A stretch of 27,884 nt of DNA, taken from assembly GCA_964538375.1 (NCBI GenBank), contig CAZIFQ010000039.1, forward strand, positions 1 through 27,884, read 5' to 3'. Under the pieces are notes generated by a model that had not been told where the DNA came from, ran no database searches, and saw only the letters and a list, made by a program, of their open reading frames with translations. Within the stretch, counting starts at the first letter, position 1. The number at the start of each line of letters is the position of its first letter. The position numbers and the translations under genes are program-made. This document shows, piece by piece, positions 14,819 through 23,300 of the stretch. This stretch comes from JAUUZQ01 sp964538375. GTDB lineage: Bacteria > Bacteroidota > Bacteroidia > Bacteroidales > GCA-2748055.

Positions 14819-14873
14819 TTTACCTCCCCTCCTTCGCAAGGAGGGGTGTCCGTCGCAGACGGACGGGGTGGTT
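14819..14873 (+). repeat. REP-like two-hairpin element, complete copy after bamA
   Basis: Hairpin 1 CCCCTCCTT-CGC-AAGGAGGGG, hairpin 2 GTCCGTC-GCA-GACGGAC, tail GGGGTGGTT. It starts 27 bases after the bamA stop. No T-run follows it directly, so it is not a classic terminator. Confidence 0.85.
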
Positions 14874-14909
14874 TCTTCCCCCTCATTAGGTATCTTCATA
14901 TTTTTCAGA

Positions 14910-14917
14910 TATTTTTG
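14910..14917 (+). promoter_or_regulatory. Putative -7 element for the skp genes
   Basis: TATTTTTG matches TAnnTTTG and would start transcription about 80 bases before the first skp. The -33 box is weak (TTA, spacer about 21). A second, less exact candidate (TATAATGTTTG) lies at 14941-14951. Confidence 0.35.
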
Positions 14918-15005
14918 TTTACCGCAAATATTTTTTTTGGTATAATGTTTGCTTAAGTAAGATAGAGACCAAATAGAAACTAAATCATAACATAATTATA
15001 AGCTC

Positions 15006-15521
15006 ATGAAAAAGTTGATAGCCATAGTAGTAATTGCAACCGTTTTTACAGGCGTAAGCTTTGCGCAAAAATTCGCATTTGTGGATTCAGACTATATCCT
15101 CAATAACATTCCTTCATATGTTGCAGCACAGGATGAGATCGATAAGATGTCAGAAAACTGGGAAGCAGAAGTGTCAAAAGAGTATGAGACCATCGCCGAG
15201 ATGTATAAAACATACCAGGCAGAAAGAGTACTGCTCTCTGAAGAGATGAAGAAAAAGAGGGAAGATGAAATCATCAAAAAAGAGAAAGAAGTAAAGGAAA
15301 TTCAAAATAAATATTTTGGTCCCGAAGGAGATCTGTTTAACAAGCGTGAAGAGATGGTGAAACCTATCCAGGATGCCCTATATAAAGCCATAAAGGAAAT
15401 GACCGTTGAGGGTGGATATGCCATTATATTCGACACAGCCAGTGGAGCTTCCATACTTTATTCAAATCCAAAATATGACAAGAGTGATGAAGTATTACAA
15501 AAGTTAGGTTATAAAAATTAA
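15006..15521 (+). CDS. OmpH/Skp-family periplasmic chaperone, first copy
   Basis: Holds unfolded outer-membrane proteins in the periplasm on their way to BamA. 171 residues. Signal peptide MKKLIAIVVIATVFTGVSFAQ; FAFVDSDYILNNIPSY is the N-terminal strand motif of the family. A charged coiled coil runs over about 45-110 (VSKEYETIAEMYKTYQAERVLLSEEMKKKREDEIIKKEKEVKEIQNKYFG). The end YAIIFDTASGASILYSNPKYDKSDEVLQKLG closes the barrel-like body. The length is normal. It is a paralogue of the next gene and sits behind bamA. Confidence 0.93.
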   Translation: MKKLIAIVVIATVFTGVSFAQKFAFVDSDYILNNIPSYVAAQDEIDKMSENWEAEVSKEYETIAEMYKTYQAERVLLSEEMKKKREDEIIKKEKEVKEIQNKYFGPEGDLFNKREEMVKPIQDALYKAIKEMTVEGGYAIIFDTASGASILYSNPKYDKSDEVLQKLGYKN

Positions 15522-15526
15522 AACTG

Positions 15527-15534
15527 TATTTTTG
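15527..15534 (+). promoter_or_regulatory. Putative -7 element for the second skp gene
   Basis: TATTTTTG lies six bases after the first skp stop, with a TTA about 20 bases upstream. If used, the second skp can be made independently. Confidence 0.4.
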
Positions 15535-15551
15535 TACTCGATTAAATAAAA

Positions 15552-15579
15552 AGCAAATAGCAAATAGCAAATAGCAAAG
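15552..15579 (+). repeat. Heptamer tandem repeat AGCAAAT x3 plus AGCAAAG, abutting the skp2 start
   Basis: Four seven-base units end exactly one base before the ATG at 15580. There is no other leader sequence in the ribosome-binding position. Confidence 0.9.
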
Positions 15580-16125
15580 ATGAATAAGATTAAAACAGCA
15601 TTCCTAACAGTAGCAATTGTATTACTTTCTGTTACAGCAATGGGTCAGAAGTTTGGCCACGTGAACTCACAGTATATTATTCAGTTAATGCCTGAATATG
15701 ATAGTATTTCAAAAGTACTGGTTAGCTTAGATTCAATGTATAACGTTGAGTTGGAAAGATTACAAGTTGAGATCAACAAGAAGATTGAGGCCTATACACT
15801 TGATACCATTTCACCACAGCTGGTGAAAGATGTGAAAGCACAGGAAATACAAGAACTGCAGATGCGTGCACAAGCATTTCAGCAACGTGCTTCTGAAGAC
15901 CTTCAAACGCGTCCGCAGCAATTGATGCGCCCGCTTTACACCAAAATCATTGAAGGGATCAATGAAATTGCAGAAGAAAACGATCTGGTTTATGTATTCG
16001 ACGTTTCCCAGGGCAACCCACTCTATGTTTCAGACAAGAGTATGGACCTGGTTCCTATGATACTGACGGAGTTTGGTATCGAAGACGCTCCCGCAATTCA
16101 GGGCGGAACCGGTATGCCGTTTTAA
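15580..16125 (+). CDS. OmpH/Skp-family periplasmic chaperone, second copy
   Basis: 181 residues. Signal peptide MNKIKTAFLTVAIVLLSVTAMGQ, then KFGHVNSQYIIQLMPEYDSI, the Skp N-terminal motif. A helical arm runs from about 45 to 115 (MYNVELERLQVEINKKIEAY ... KAQEIQELQMRAQAFQQRASEDLQ), and the C-terminal strands include LVYVFDVSQGNPLYVS. It ends in a short G/P-rich tail (AIQGGTGMPF). Bacteroidota often have two skp copies behind bamA, possibly with different cargo. The translation start is preceded by a heptamer repeat. Confidence 0.92.
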   Translation: MNKIKTAFLTVAIVLLSVTAMGQKFGHVNSQYIIQLMPEYDSISKVLVSLDSMYNVELERLQVEINKKIEAYTLDTISPQLVKDVKAQEIQELQMRAQAFQQRASEDLQTRPQQLMRPLYTKIIEGINEIAEENDLVYVFDVSQGNPLYVSDKSMDLVPMILTEFGIEDAPAIQGGTGMPF

Positions 16126-16138
16126 AACACCATATATT

Positions 16139-16169
16139 GTAGAGACGCGCCATGTGGCGCGTCTTTTTT
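16139..16169 (+). terminator. Terminator after skp2, a GTAGAGAC-type palindrome
   Basis: Perfect 9-base-pair stem AGACGCGCC-ATGT-GGCGCGTCT (16143-16164) followed by T6. Preceded by TGTAG, so it shares the GTAGAGAC arm with the palindrome at 27678-27705. It works as an intrinsic terminator between skp2 and murI. Confidence 0.8.
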
Positions 16170-16199
16170 ATTTTAACCAGCGTCTTTTTTTGTTTTAAC

Positions 16200-17003
16200 A
16201 TGAGCAACTCGCATCCCATAGGTCTATTCGATTCCGGTGTCGGCGGACTAACCGTGGCGCATGCCATCAGTTCACTGCTACCGCAGGAGCAACTGGTTTA
16301 TTACGGCGACACTGCGCATCTGCCCTATGGTGATAAATCCAGGGAAGCCATTGTATCCTATTCCTTAGGTATCACAGATTTTCTCCTGGAGAACGATTGT
16401 AAAGTTATCCTGATTGCCTGTAATTCTGCTTCTACCAACGCGTATGAAGAGGTGGTTAAGCATGTAGGCAACAAAGCAAGGATACTCAATGTAGTGGATC
16501 CTGTGGTGGATTTTGTCTCAGAATCAACAGATTTAAAGGATATTGGTGTGATAGGCACCAAAGCAACCATCTCTTCAAATACCTATCCCGACAGAATTCG
16601 TTCAAAAAACGATGCGCTGAATGTCAGTTCGCTGGCAACACCCCTTTTTGTACCCATGATTGAAGAAGGATTTGTTTTTGACGATATCTCTAATGCTATT
16701 ATCCGTTCCTATCTCTCAAGGACAGAACTGCGAGGCATCGACTCCCTGATCTTAGGATGCACCCACTATCCCATCATCCGTAACCAGATCAGCAGGTACT
16801 ATAACTTCGAGGTGAATGTAATCGACACCTCGCGTATCGTCGCCGAGTATCTGCAAAAATTCCTTACAGAAAATGACCTGCTATCGACATCACGGAAGGG
16901 CAAGGATAAGTTCTTCGTCTCTGATCATACACCCTATTTTGAGACGATTGCACGGATATTTTTTAATCAAAAGATCGATCTCGTAAGAAAATCAATCTGG
17001 TAG
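16200..17003 (+). CDS. murI: Glutamate racemase
   Basis: Makes D-glutamate for peptidoglycan. 267 residues from the ATG at 16200. GLFDSGVGGLTV (8-19; D11 acid/base), YYGDTAHLPYGDKS (34-47), IACNSASTNAYEE (72-84; C74), and LGCTHYPII (185-193; C187). The two cysteines are the catalytic pair. A longer in-frame start at 16152 falls inside the terminator hairpin and is rejected. It is preceded by the skp2 terminator and followed by a REP-like element, so it is probably monocistronic. Confidence 0.95.
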   Translation: MSNSHPIGLFDSGVGGLTVAHAISSLLPQEQLVYYGDTAHLPYGDKSREAIVSYSLGITDFLLENDCKVILIACNSASTNAYEEVVKHVGNKARILNVVDPVVDFVSESTDLKDIGVIGTKATISSNTYPDRIRSKNDALNVSSLATPLFVPMIEEGFVFDDISNAIIRSYLSRTELRGIDSLILGCTHYPIIRNQISRYYNFEVNVIDTSRIVAEYLQKFLTENDLLSTSRKGKDKFFVSDHTPYFETIARIFFNQKIDLVRKSIW

Positions 17004-17050
17004 AAAATCAGAATCTATCCTCAATCACTTTTCTCTATTCGGGGCTATTA

Positions 17051-17125
17051 TTTCCCCTCCTTCCCAAGGAGGGGTGCCCATCGCAGATGGGCGGGGTGGT
17101 TCTGGGGTGGTTCCGGGGTGGTTCC
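17051..17125 (+). repeat. REP-like two-hairpin element with triplicated GGGGTGGTT tail
   Basis: Hairpin 1 CCCCTCCTT-CCC-AAGGAGGGG, hairpin 2 GCCCATC-GCA-GATGGGC, then GGGGTGGTT repeated three times (GGGGTGGTTCT, GGGGTGGTTCC, GGGGTGGTTCC). Confidence 0.85.
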
Positions 17126-17248
17126 GCCCCGTATTTAAACAAATTCTTATATGTTAAACAAAACTATTTATTAAGGTACACCGTACACGAAATTAAGTAA
17201 ATTTGTCTCGTATTAAACCATACAGATACTTAGTTAGAATAGTTAACA

Positions 17249-17285
17249 AAATGCAAATAAATATTGAAAGTTTTTATTTGCATTT
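17249..17285. promoter_or_regulatory. 13-base perfect inverted repeat upstream of korA
   Basis: AAATGCAAATAAA (17249-17261) and TTTATTTGCATTT (17273-17285) are exact reverse complements with an 11-base centre. The TATTTTG element starts three bases later, so the repeat covers the -33 region. It could be a dimeric repressor or activator site, or fold in RNA if transcription starts further up. Confidence 0.55.
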
Positions 17286-17363
17286 GTGTATTTTGCGATA
17301 GTACGAATTAATATTATGAATGTATGATGTTTAGAGTTAAACTTTTACGGCGATCTATGGTTT

Positions 17364-17398
17364 CGCTAAACGCTCAACGCTAAACGCTTAACGTTAAA
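17364..17398 (+). repeat. Heptamer tandem repeat CGCTAAA (five units) before korA
   Basis: CGCTAAA, CGCTCAA, CGCTAAA, CGCTTAA, CGTTAAA, then AAA and the ATG at 17402. The last unit ends three bases before the start codon, so the repeat fills the ribosome-binding region. Confidence 0.9.
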
Positions 17399-17401
17399 AA
17401 A

Positions 17402-19240
17402 ATGGTAAAAAATCCTAAAGTTGTTCACCTGGATGAGGTAGTCGTAAAATTTGCAGGTGACTCAGGTGATGGAATGCAGTTCACTGGCAATCAGTTTTCT
17501 GATACTTCTGCATTTATCGGAAATGATCTTTCGACCTTTCCCGACTATCCAGCGGAAATCCGCGCTCCCCAGGGAACCATTGCTGGTGTATCGGGATTCC
17601 AGGTGCATATCGGACACAAAGAGGTGACTACGCCGGGCGATCAGGCAGATGTGCTGGTGGCTATGAATCCGGCTGCATTGAAAGCAAATATGAAGTGGGT
17701 CAAGCATGGTGCAACAATCATTATCGATATCGATAACTTCGACAATAAGCACTACAAAAAAGCCGGTTATGAAGAAGATCCTCTTCACGATGAGTCTCTC
17801 GTTGGCTATAATGTTGTGAAAGCTCCTATTACCAATCTTTCACATGATACAGCTAAACTACATGGACTGGATCAGAAAACGGCCGACAAAACCAGGAACC
17901 AGTTTGTGGCTGGTATACTCTACTGGCTCTTCAACAGGGATATGAACCTGGGTGAGAAGTTCATAAAAGAAAAATTCAAGACAAAGCCGGATTTAGTAGC
18001 AGCCAATATTGCTGTTCTGAATGCGGGTTACAACTACGCTGAAACCATTGAGGCACTCTCCACTACATTTAATGTAGATCCCGTGAAGAACAAAAAAGGG
18101 CTCTTCAGAAATATTACCGGAAACCAGGCAACGGCATGGGGACTACTGGCCGCTGCAGAGAAGGCAGGACTGGAGCTCTACCTGGGCTCTTATCCTATTA
18201 CCCCGGCAACGGAAATTCTACAGGAGATTACAAAAAGAAAACACCTGGGTGCGGTGGCATTCCAGGCCGAGGATGAAATTGCAGGTATCTGCTCGTCTAT
18301 CGGGGCCGCCTTTGCAGGACGACTGGCGGTAACTACTACCTCCGGACCGGGTTTGGCACTTAAGGGTGAGGCGCTTGGACTGGCAGTTATTACAGAATTA
18401 CCTATCGTTATTATTGATGTACAGCGTGGTGGGCCTTCAACCGGACTACCTACCAAAACAGAGCAATCAGATTTGCTCCAGGCACTTTACGGACGTAGTG
18501 GTGAGTCACCTCTGGTAGTGATGGCCGCATCAACACCTGCCGATTGTTTTAACTATGCCTTTGAGGCAGCAAAAATTGCTTTGGAGCATATGACACCGGT
18601 TATTTTATTAAGCGACGGTTACCTGGCAAATGGTTCTGAGCTGTGGAATATTCCATGGACAAAGGATTTGCCGGACATTACGCTACCGCTGGTGAAGGAT
18701 AACGATAAGGATTACCAACCCTACAGGCGCGATGAAGAGAAGTTGAACAGGTTCTGGGCCATCCCAGGACAAGAAGGATTGCGCCACCGTGTGGGTGGAC
18801 TGGAGAAGCAGGATATAACTGGTGAAGTATCTCACGATCCATTGAATCATGAGATCATGATCAAAAAACGGAAGGCAAAAGTTGAGAAAGTTGCAGATTA
18901 TATACCCGAGCTGAAAGTGATAGGCAAAGAGTCGGGTGATTTGCTGGTTGTTGGCTGGGGTGGAACGTATGGAGCGCTTGTCAGTGCTGTACTGGACATG
19001 AGCAAGGAAGGGGCAAGCATCGGACTGGCACAGTTCAATTATATCTATCCGCTTCCTAAGAATACTGAAGAGGTGTTCTCGGGATTTAAGAAAATTATCA
19101 TTTGTGAAATCAATATGGGCCAGATGGCAATGCACTTGCGAGCCAGCTTACCTAAATTCGAATATCTTCAGTATAACAAGGTTCAGGGCTTACCTTTCTT
19201 TATCTCAGAGCTAAAAGAGAAATTTAAAGAATTACTTTGA
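17402..19240 (+). CDS. korA: 2-oxoacid:ferredoxin oxidoreductase, fused gamma-alpha subunit (2-oxoglutarate type)
   Basis: With KorB, converts a 2-oxoacid, CoA and oxidised ferredoxin to acyl-CoA, CO2 and reduced ferredoxin; the reverse reaction fixes CO2. 612 residues. The gamma domain at about 10-200 starts VVKFAGDSGDGMQFTGNQFS. The alpha pyrimidine-binding domain at about 235-420 includes GNQATAWGLLAAAEKAGLELYLGSYPITPATEI, QAEDEIAGICSSIGAAFAGRLAVTTTSGPGLALK and IDVQRGGPSTGLPTKTEQSDL. The C-terminal CoA-side domain runs to 612 (DLLVVGWGGTYGALVSAV). The arrangement is that of Bacteroidota KorA; the exact 2-oxoacid is inferred. korB follows after 28 bases, with the two linked by heptamers. 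Confidence 0.92.
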   Translation: MVKNPKVVHLDEVVVKFAGDSGDGMQFTGNQFSDTSAFIGNDLSTFPDYPAEIRAPQGTIAGVSGFQVHIGHKEVTTPGDQADVLVAMNPAALKANMKWVKHGATIIIDIDNFDNKHYKKAGYEEDPLHDESLVGYNVVKAPITNLSHDTAKLHGLDQKTADKTRNQFVAGILYWLFNRDMNLGEKFIKEKFKTKPDLVAANIAVLNAGYNYAETIEALSTTFNVDPVKNKKGLFRNITGNQATAWGLLAAAEKAGLELYLGSYPITPATEILQEITKRKHLGAVAFQAEDEIAGICSSIGAAFAGRLAVTTTSGPGLALKGEALGLAVITELPIVIIDVQRGGPSTGLPTKTEQSDLLQALYGRSGESPLVVMAASTPADCFNYAFEAAKIALEHMTPVILLSDGYLANGSELWNIPWTKDLPDITLPLVKDNDKDYQPYRRDEEKLNRFWAIPGQEGLRHRVGGLEKQDITGEVSHDPLNHEIMIKKRKAKVEKVADYIPELKVIGKESGDLLVVGWGGTYGALVSAVLDMSKEGASIGLAQFNYIYPLPKNTEEVFSGFKKIIICEINMGQMAMHLRASLPKFEYLQYNKVQGLPFFISELKEKFKELL

Positions 19241-19244
19241 TACT

Positions 19245-19265
19245 CGTTAAACGCTAAACGTAAAA
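19245..19265 (+). repeat. Heptamer repeat CGTTAAA-CGCTAAA-CGTAAAA before korB
   Basis: Three units of the same family as before korA, ending three bases before the korB ATG at 19269. This is the second gene of the pair with the same start-proximal repeat. Confidence 0.8.
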
Positions 19266-19268
19266 AAT

Positions 19269-20297
19269 ATGTCAGAACAAATTATACCACAGGTGCTTAC
19301 CAGGAAAGATTTTAAACTGGATACAACAGTAAAATGGTGTGCTGGATGTGGGGCGCATTCAGTGTTGTCTTCTGTAATGAATGTGCTACCTGAAACAGGA
19401 GTTAAGAAAGAAGATATTGTTTTTGTTTCCGGTATCGGTTGTTCATCCAGGTTTCCTTATTACATCAATACCTATGGTTTTCACAGTTTGCACGGACGTG
19501 GTGCAGCGATTGCCACAGGGGTGAAGATTGCGAATCCCAACCTGAGTGTATGGCTGATTACAGGTGATGGTGATAGCATGGCTATCGGTGGTAACCATTT
19601 TATACACATCCTCAGGAGAAATATCAATGTGAATATATTGCTGTTTAACAATAAGATCTATGGTCTTACCAAGGGACAGTATTCACCAACGACGCCAAAG
19701 GGAAGTATAACAAAAACATCTCCCGAAGGAACAATTGAGAATCCGTTTCAGCCGGGAGAACTGGCCATGGGAGCGCAGGGAACTTTCTTCGCTCGTGTAG
19801 TGGATTCTGATCCCAAAATGATGAAGGAGGTATTTGCAGCTGCAGCTGCGCACAAAGGAACAGCCCTGGTAGAGATACTGCTTAACTGCGTAATCTTTGC
19901 CAATAAGGTACACGAAGATATTACCGGGAAGGACGTGAGAAACGATCATCAGATATTCCTAAGGCATGGCCAACCAATGATATTTGGGGAAGAACATAAC
20001 AAGGGTATCAGATTGGCAGGTAATAAGCTGGAGGTGGTAACGATTGGTGAGAACGGAATAACAGAAGATGACATCCTGGTGCATGATGCCAAAGATGCAG
20101 ATAATGATATTCATTACCGCTTGGTTCGGATGGGATTACCTGAATTTCCGGTTGCCATGGGAGTAATCAGGGCTACAGATTCTACAGTATTTGAGTCTAT
20201 GTTGCACGACCAGGTTGTACATGCGAAAGAAACGAACAAGATCAAATCAGTGGATGAACTCATACATAGTGGTAATGTATTTGAAATAAACGAATAG
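19269..20297 (+). CDS. korB: 2-oxoacid:ferredoxin oxidoreductase, beta (thiamine-diphosphate) subunit
   Basis: Carries thiamine diphosphate and a [4Fe-4S] cluster. 342 residues. Cluster ligands by comparison with the Sulfolobus enzyme: C24 and C27 (KWCAGCGAHS), C58 (SGIGCSSRFPYY) and C207 (EILLNCVIFANKV); the spacings agree. The cofactor motif GDGDSMAIGGN...LLFNN spans 99-128 with N127/N128, followed by IYGLTKGQYSPTTPKGS as in 2-oxoglutarate/2-oxoacid enzymes. Partner of korA. The tandem ATP-grasp genes begin 102 bases downstream on the same strand. Confidence 0.94.
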   Translation: MSEQIIPQVLTRKDFKLDTTVKWCAGCGAHSVLSSVMNVLPETGVKKEDIVFVSGIGCSSRFPYYINTYGFHSLHGRGAAIATGVKIANPNLSVWLITGDGDSMAIGGNHFIHILRRNINVNILLFNNKIYGLTKGQYSPTTPKGSITKTSPEGTIENPFQPGELAMGAQGTFFARVVDSDPKMMKEVFAAAAAHKGTALVEILLNCVIFANKVHEDITGKDVRNDHQIFLRHGQPMIFGEEHNKGIRLAGNKLEVVTIGENGITEDDILVHDAKDADNDIHYRLVRMGLPEFPVAMGVIRATDSTVFESMLHDQVVHAKETNKIKSVDELIHSGNVFEINE

Positions 20298-20305
20298 TGG
20301 AGATA

Positions 20306-20377
20306 ATCCCGGATTTTGGGATTTCTATCTAGTATCAGGATGAAACTGGAGTAAGCTATTACATATTAATTTACTCC
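20306..20377 (+). promoter_or_regulatory. Two small inverted repeats between korB and the ATP-grasp pair
   Basis: ATCCC-GGATTTT-GGGAT just after korB (about 20306-20322), and GGAGTAA (20348-20354) with TTACTCC (20371-20377). No clear TAnnTTTG element is present, so the downstream genes may depend on read-through from korAB, with these hairpins modulating it. Confidence 0.35.
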
Positions 20378-20399
20378 GGGTTCGATAAATGAGATTCCT

Positions 20400-23300
20400 A
20401 TGGAGCAGAAGCCTCGTTCGGAAGAAGATATTCAACGGCTTATAGCTGAACGAAAGGAACGTCTGAAAGAGCTTACCTGTATCAACCAGACGAATCAAAT
20501 CATTAAAGAGAATCGTTCTGTCGTTGAGACACTTACGAAGATCGTATCCATCCTTCCATCTGCCTGGCAATATCCCGAAATGACTGTCGCCAGGATCCGT
20601 TTAAGTGAGAGCGCATATACCAGCAAGGGATTCCGGGAGAGCAAGTGGAGACAGGCCCAACGTTTTTCAACCATTGATAATAAGGGTGGGGAAATAGAGA
20701 TATTTTATCTGAAGCAGTTTGTTGAATTAGATGAAGGACCTTTTTTGAAAGAGGAGCGACATCTCATTGAGAACATGGCCAGCATCATCTCCAACTACCT
20801 GAACAGCGCTGAGGCCAAGAAAATTCTTAAGATCACAGACGATCAGGATACAATTCGTACTGAGCTGATAGAGTTTCATAAGCCCGGGGAGGTCAATTCC
20901 CGGATGCTCCTGCAGAAATTTCTGAATAAGCAAAATGCCAACAGGGATATCTTCCATGATCTCATGCCCTATAAGGTGAAAGAGATCCTCCTGGTGGCAA
21001 CATTATATGATGCATTTAGTATTGAGAAAGAGGGTCGTTTCTCAGAACATATCCTGGGAGAGTACCATCAGCTTAATCTTACCTCAATGCCACGTGTCAC
21101 AGGCGTGTCGAACTATGAAGAGGCGATGGAGCAGCTGACTACACGCCATTTCGACCTGGTGATACTGATGCTTGGAACCGACAAGGTTACACCCATGCAG
21201 ATTGCGGGTACAGTGAAAAGGGAGTATCAGTATATACCAATATACATGCTGGTAAATAACGACCGGGAAGTTTCCAACTTTAAGCAGACCAATCCAACCA
21301 TGAGCAATATCGATAAGCTGTTCGTGTGGAATGGCGATTCAAGCGTCTTTTTTGCCATGGTGAAGCACCTGGAAGACCGGGTGAATCTGGAGAATGATAC
21401 ACGGATTGGCTTAGTGAAGGTAATCCTTCTGGTGGAGGATTCAGAAATCTATTATTCCCGCTATCTGCCCCTCTTGTACAATATTGTTATGGAGCAAACC
21501 AGGCGCATCATCGATGATGTGAGTACCGATGAACTGTTTAAAGTACTTCGTTTGCGAGCCCGGCCAAAAATCTTGCTCGCCTCTAACTATGAGGACGCCC
21601 TTGAAGTGGTGGAGAAACAGCAGGAAAACCTCCTCTGTATGATTACCGATGTGAAATTTAGTAAAGATGGAAAACTGGATGAGAATGCGGGATTTACCCT
21701 GGTGAACCATGTCAAGCAAATAATAAAGGGTCTCCCAACGGTGATCCAATCTTCAGATACCCAAAACTCAAGACGGGCATTTGATCTGAAGAGTACCTTC
21801 ATAAATAAAAATTCAGATACACTGCTCCAGGATATCAAAAACTTTATATCCCATCACCTGGGCTTTGGGAATTTTGTATATAAAGATGCCAGCGGGAAAA
21901 AGATCGCTGAGGCGAAATCTCTGAAGGAGTTTGAACATCAAATCATGAAAATCCCCCTGGAATCATTGGTTTATCACGGGAAGAGAGACCATTTCTCCCT
22001 GTGGCTGATGGCACGCGGAGAGATCAAGATTGCAAAGATGATCCACCCCGTGAAGGTGTCAGATTTCAAAGCGCCCACTGAATTCAGAAGCTATCTGCAG
22101 CATGTGATAAAGAAATACAGGAATGAGTCCAACACCGGGAAAATTGTAAACTTTGAAGAATCAGCTCTTTTGGATGAATCGAATATTGTGAGCCTGGGAA
22201 CCGGACCGCTGGGAGGAAAGGGCCGGGGCTGTGCCTTTATCAATACGCTTATCTACAATATCAATTTTACGGATATCCTCCCCGAGCTGAATATCAGGAC
22301 ACCAAAGACCAGCATCATAGGTACGGATGAGTTCGATATTTTTATGGAGAGAAATGCATTGCATGAGGTCATTTCCATGGACTATACTTATGAAGAGGTG
22401 CGTAAAATGTTTTACGAGGGAGATCTCTCCTTCAACCTGGATAAGAAACTGAAATTGCTCTTGAAGAACCTGAACCGGCCATTGGCTATCCGCTCATCTT
22501 CTTTGCTTGAAGATTCTACCATGCAGCCCTTTGCTGGAATATTTGACACCTACCTGATACCAAATAATGATCCCTCGTTTAATGTGAGGTACAAACAGCT
22601 TTGCGATTCCATAAAATTGGTATACGCCTCCATATTCTCACCTCATTCAAGATCTTATTTTGAAGCGATAAACTTTAAATTGGAAGAGGAAAAAATGGGT
22701 GTAGTGATCCAGGAAGTGGTGGGTACGGTTCATGGAGATTATTTTTATCCCCATGTAAGTGGCACGGCGCAATCGCATAACTACTACCCGGTGGCACACA
22801 TGGAACCTGAGGATGGTTTTGCGCTGGCAGCACTCGGACTTGGCCACTATGTTGTGAATGGAGAAAAAGCATACCGCTTCTCCCCGGCATACCCAACACT
22901 CGAGGTGAACTCTCCGCTTAGCCAGTTCAAAGATTCCCAGGTTAATTTCTTCGCACTGGATATGCTTCGTTCAGATGTGGATTTTGTGAAGGAGGGTTCG
23001 GAAGCAAACCTTAAAAAACTTGAGATTAGTGTTGCTGAGACAGATGGTGTACTTAAACATCTTGCCTCTGTATATGATCCGGAGAATGATCGTATTGATC
23101 CCGGGCTCTCCTTGCCGGGTCCACGGATCTTAAACTTTGCCAATATATTGAGATTTGATTATGTGCCCCTGGCAAAGGCCGTGCAACTGATTTTGGATGT
23201 AGGAAAAGAAGCATTGGGATCGCCCGTTGAGATTGAATATGCCCTGGACCTGGATAAAGCAGCGAATAACAAACCATCTTTCCACCTGCTGCAGATAAAA

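Larger units (their letters stand above)
17004..17401 (+). promoter_or_regulatory. korAB upstream region (398 bases without a gene)
   Basis: In order: a REP-like element with a triple tail (17051-17125); an A/T-rich stretch with GTACAC-C-GTACAC (17176-17188) and TAAATTTG (17198-17205, a -7 match without a clear -33 box); a 13-base perfect inverted repeat (17249-17285); TATTTTG (17289-17295), a second -7 candidate; and five heptamers before the korA ATG. The density of elements makes this the most likely regulated promoter in the window. Confidence 0.6.

Noticed and set aside
14819..14873. REP-like copy as the intrinsic terminator of bamA
   Set aside because: Stable hairpins but no T-run follows, and copies elsewhere are not tied to gene direction.
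16152..16199. Longer N-terminus for murI starting at 16152
   Set aside because: It would start in the loop of the terminator hairpin, and homology begins at MSNSHPIGLFDSG.
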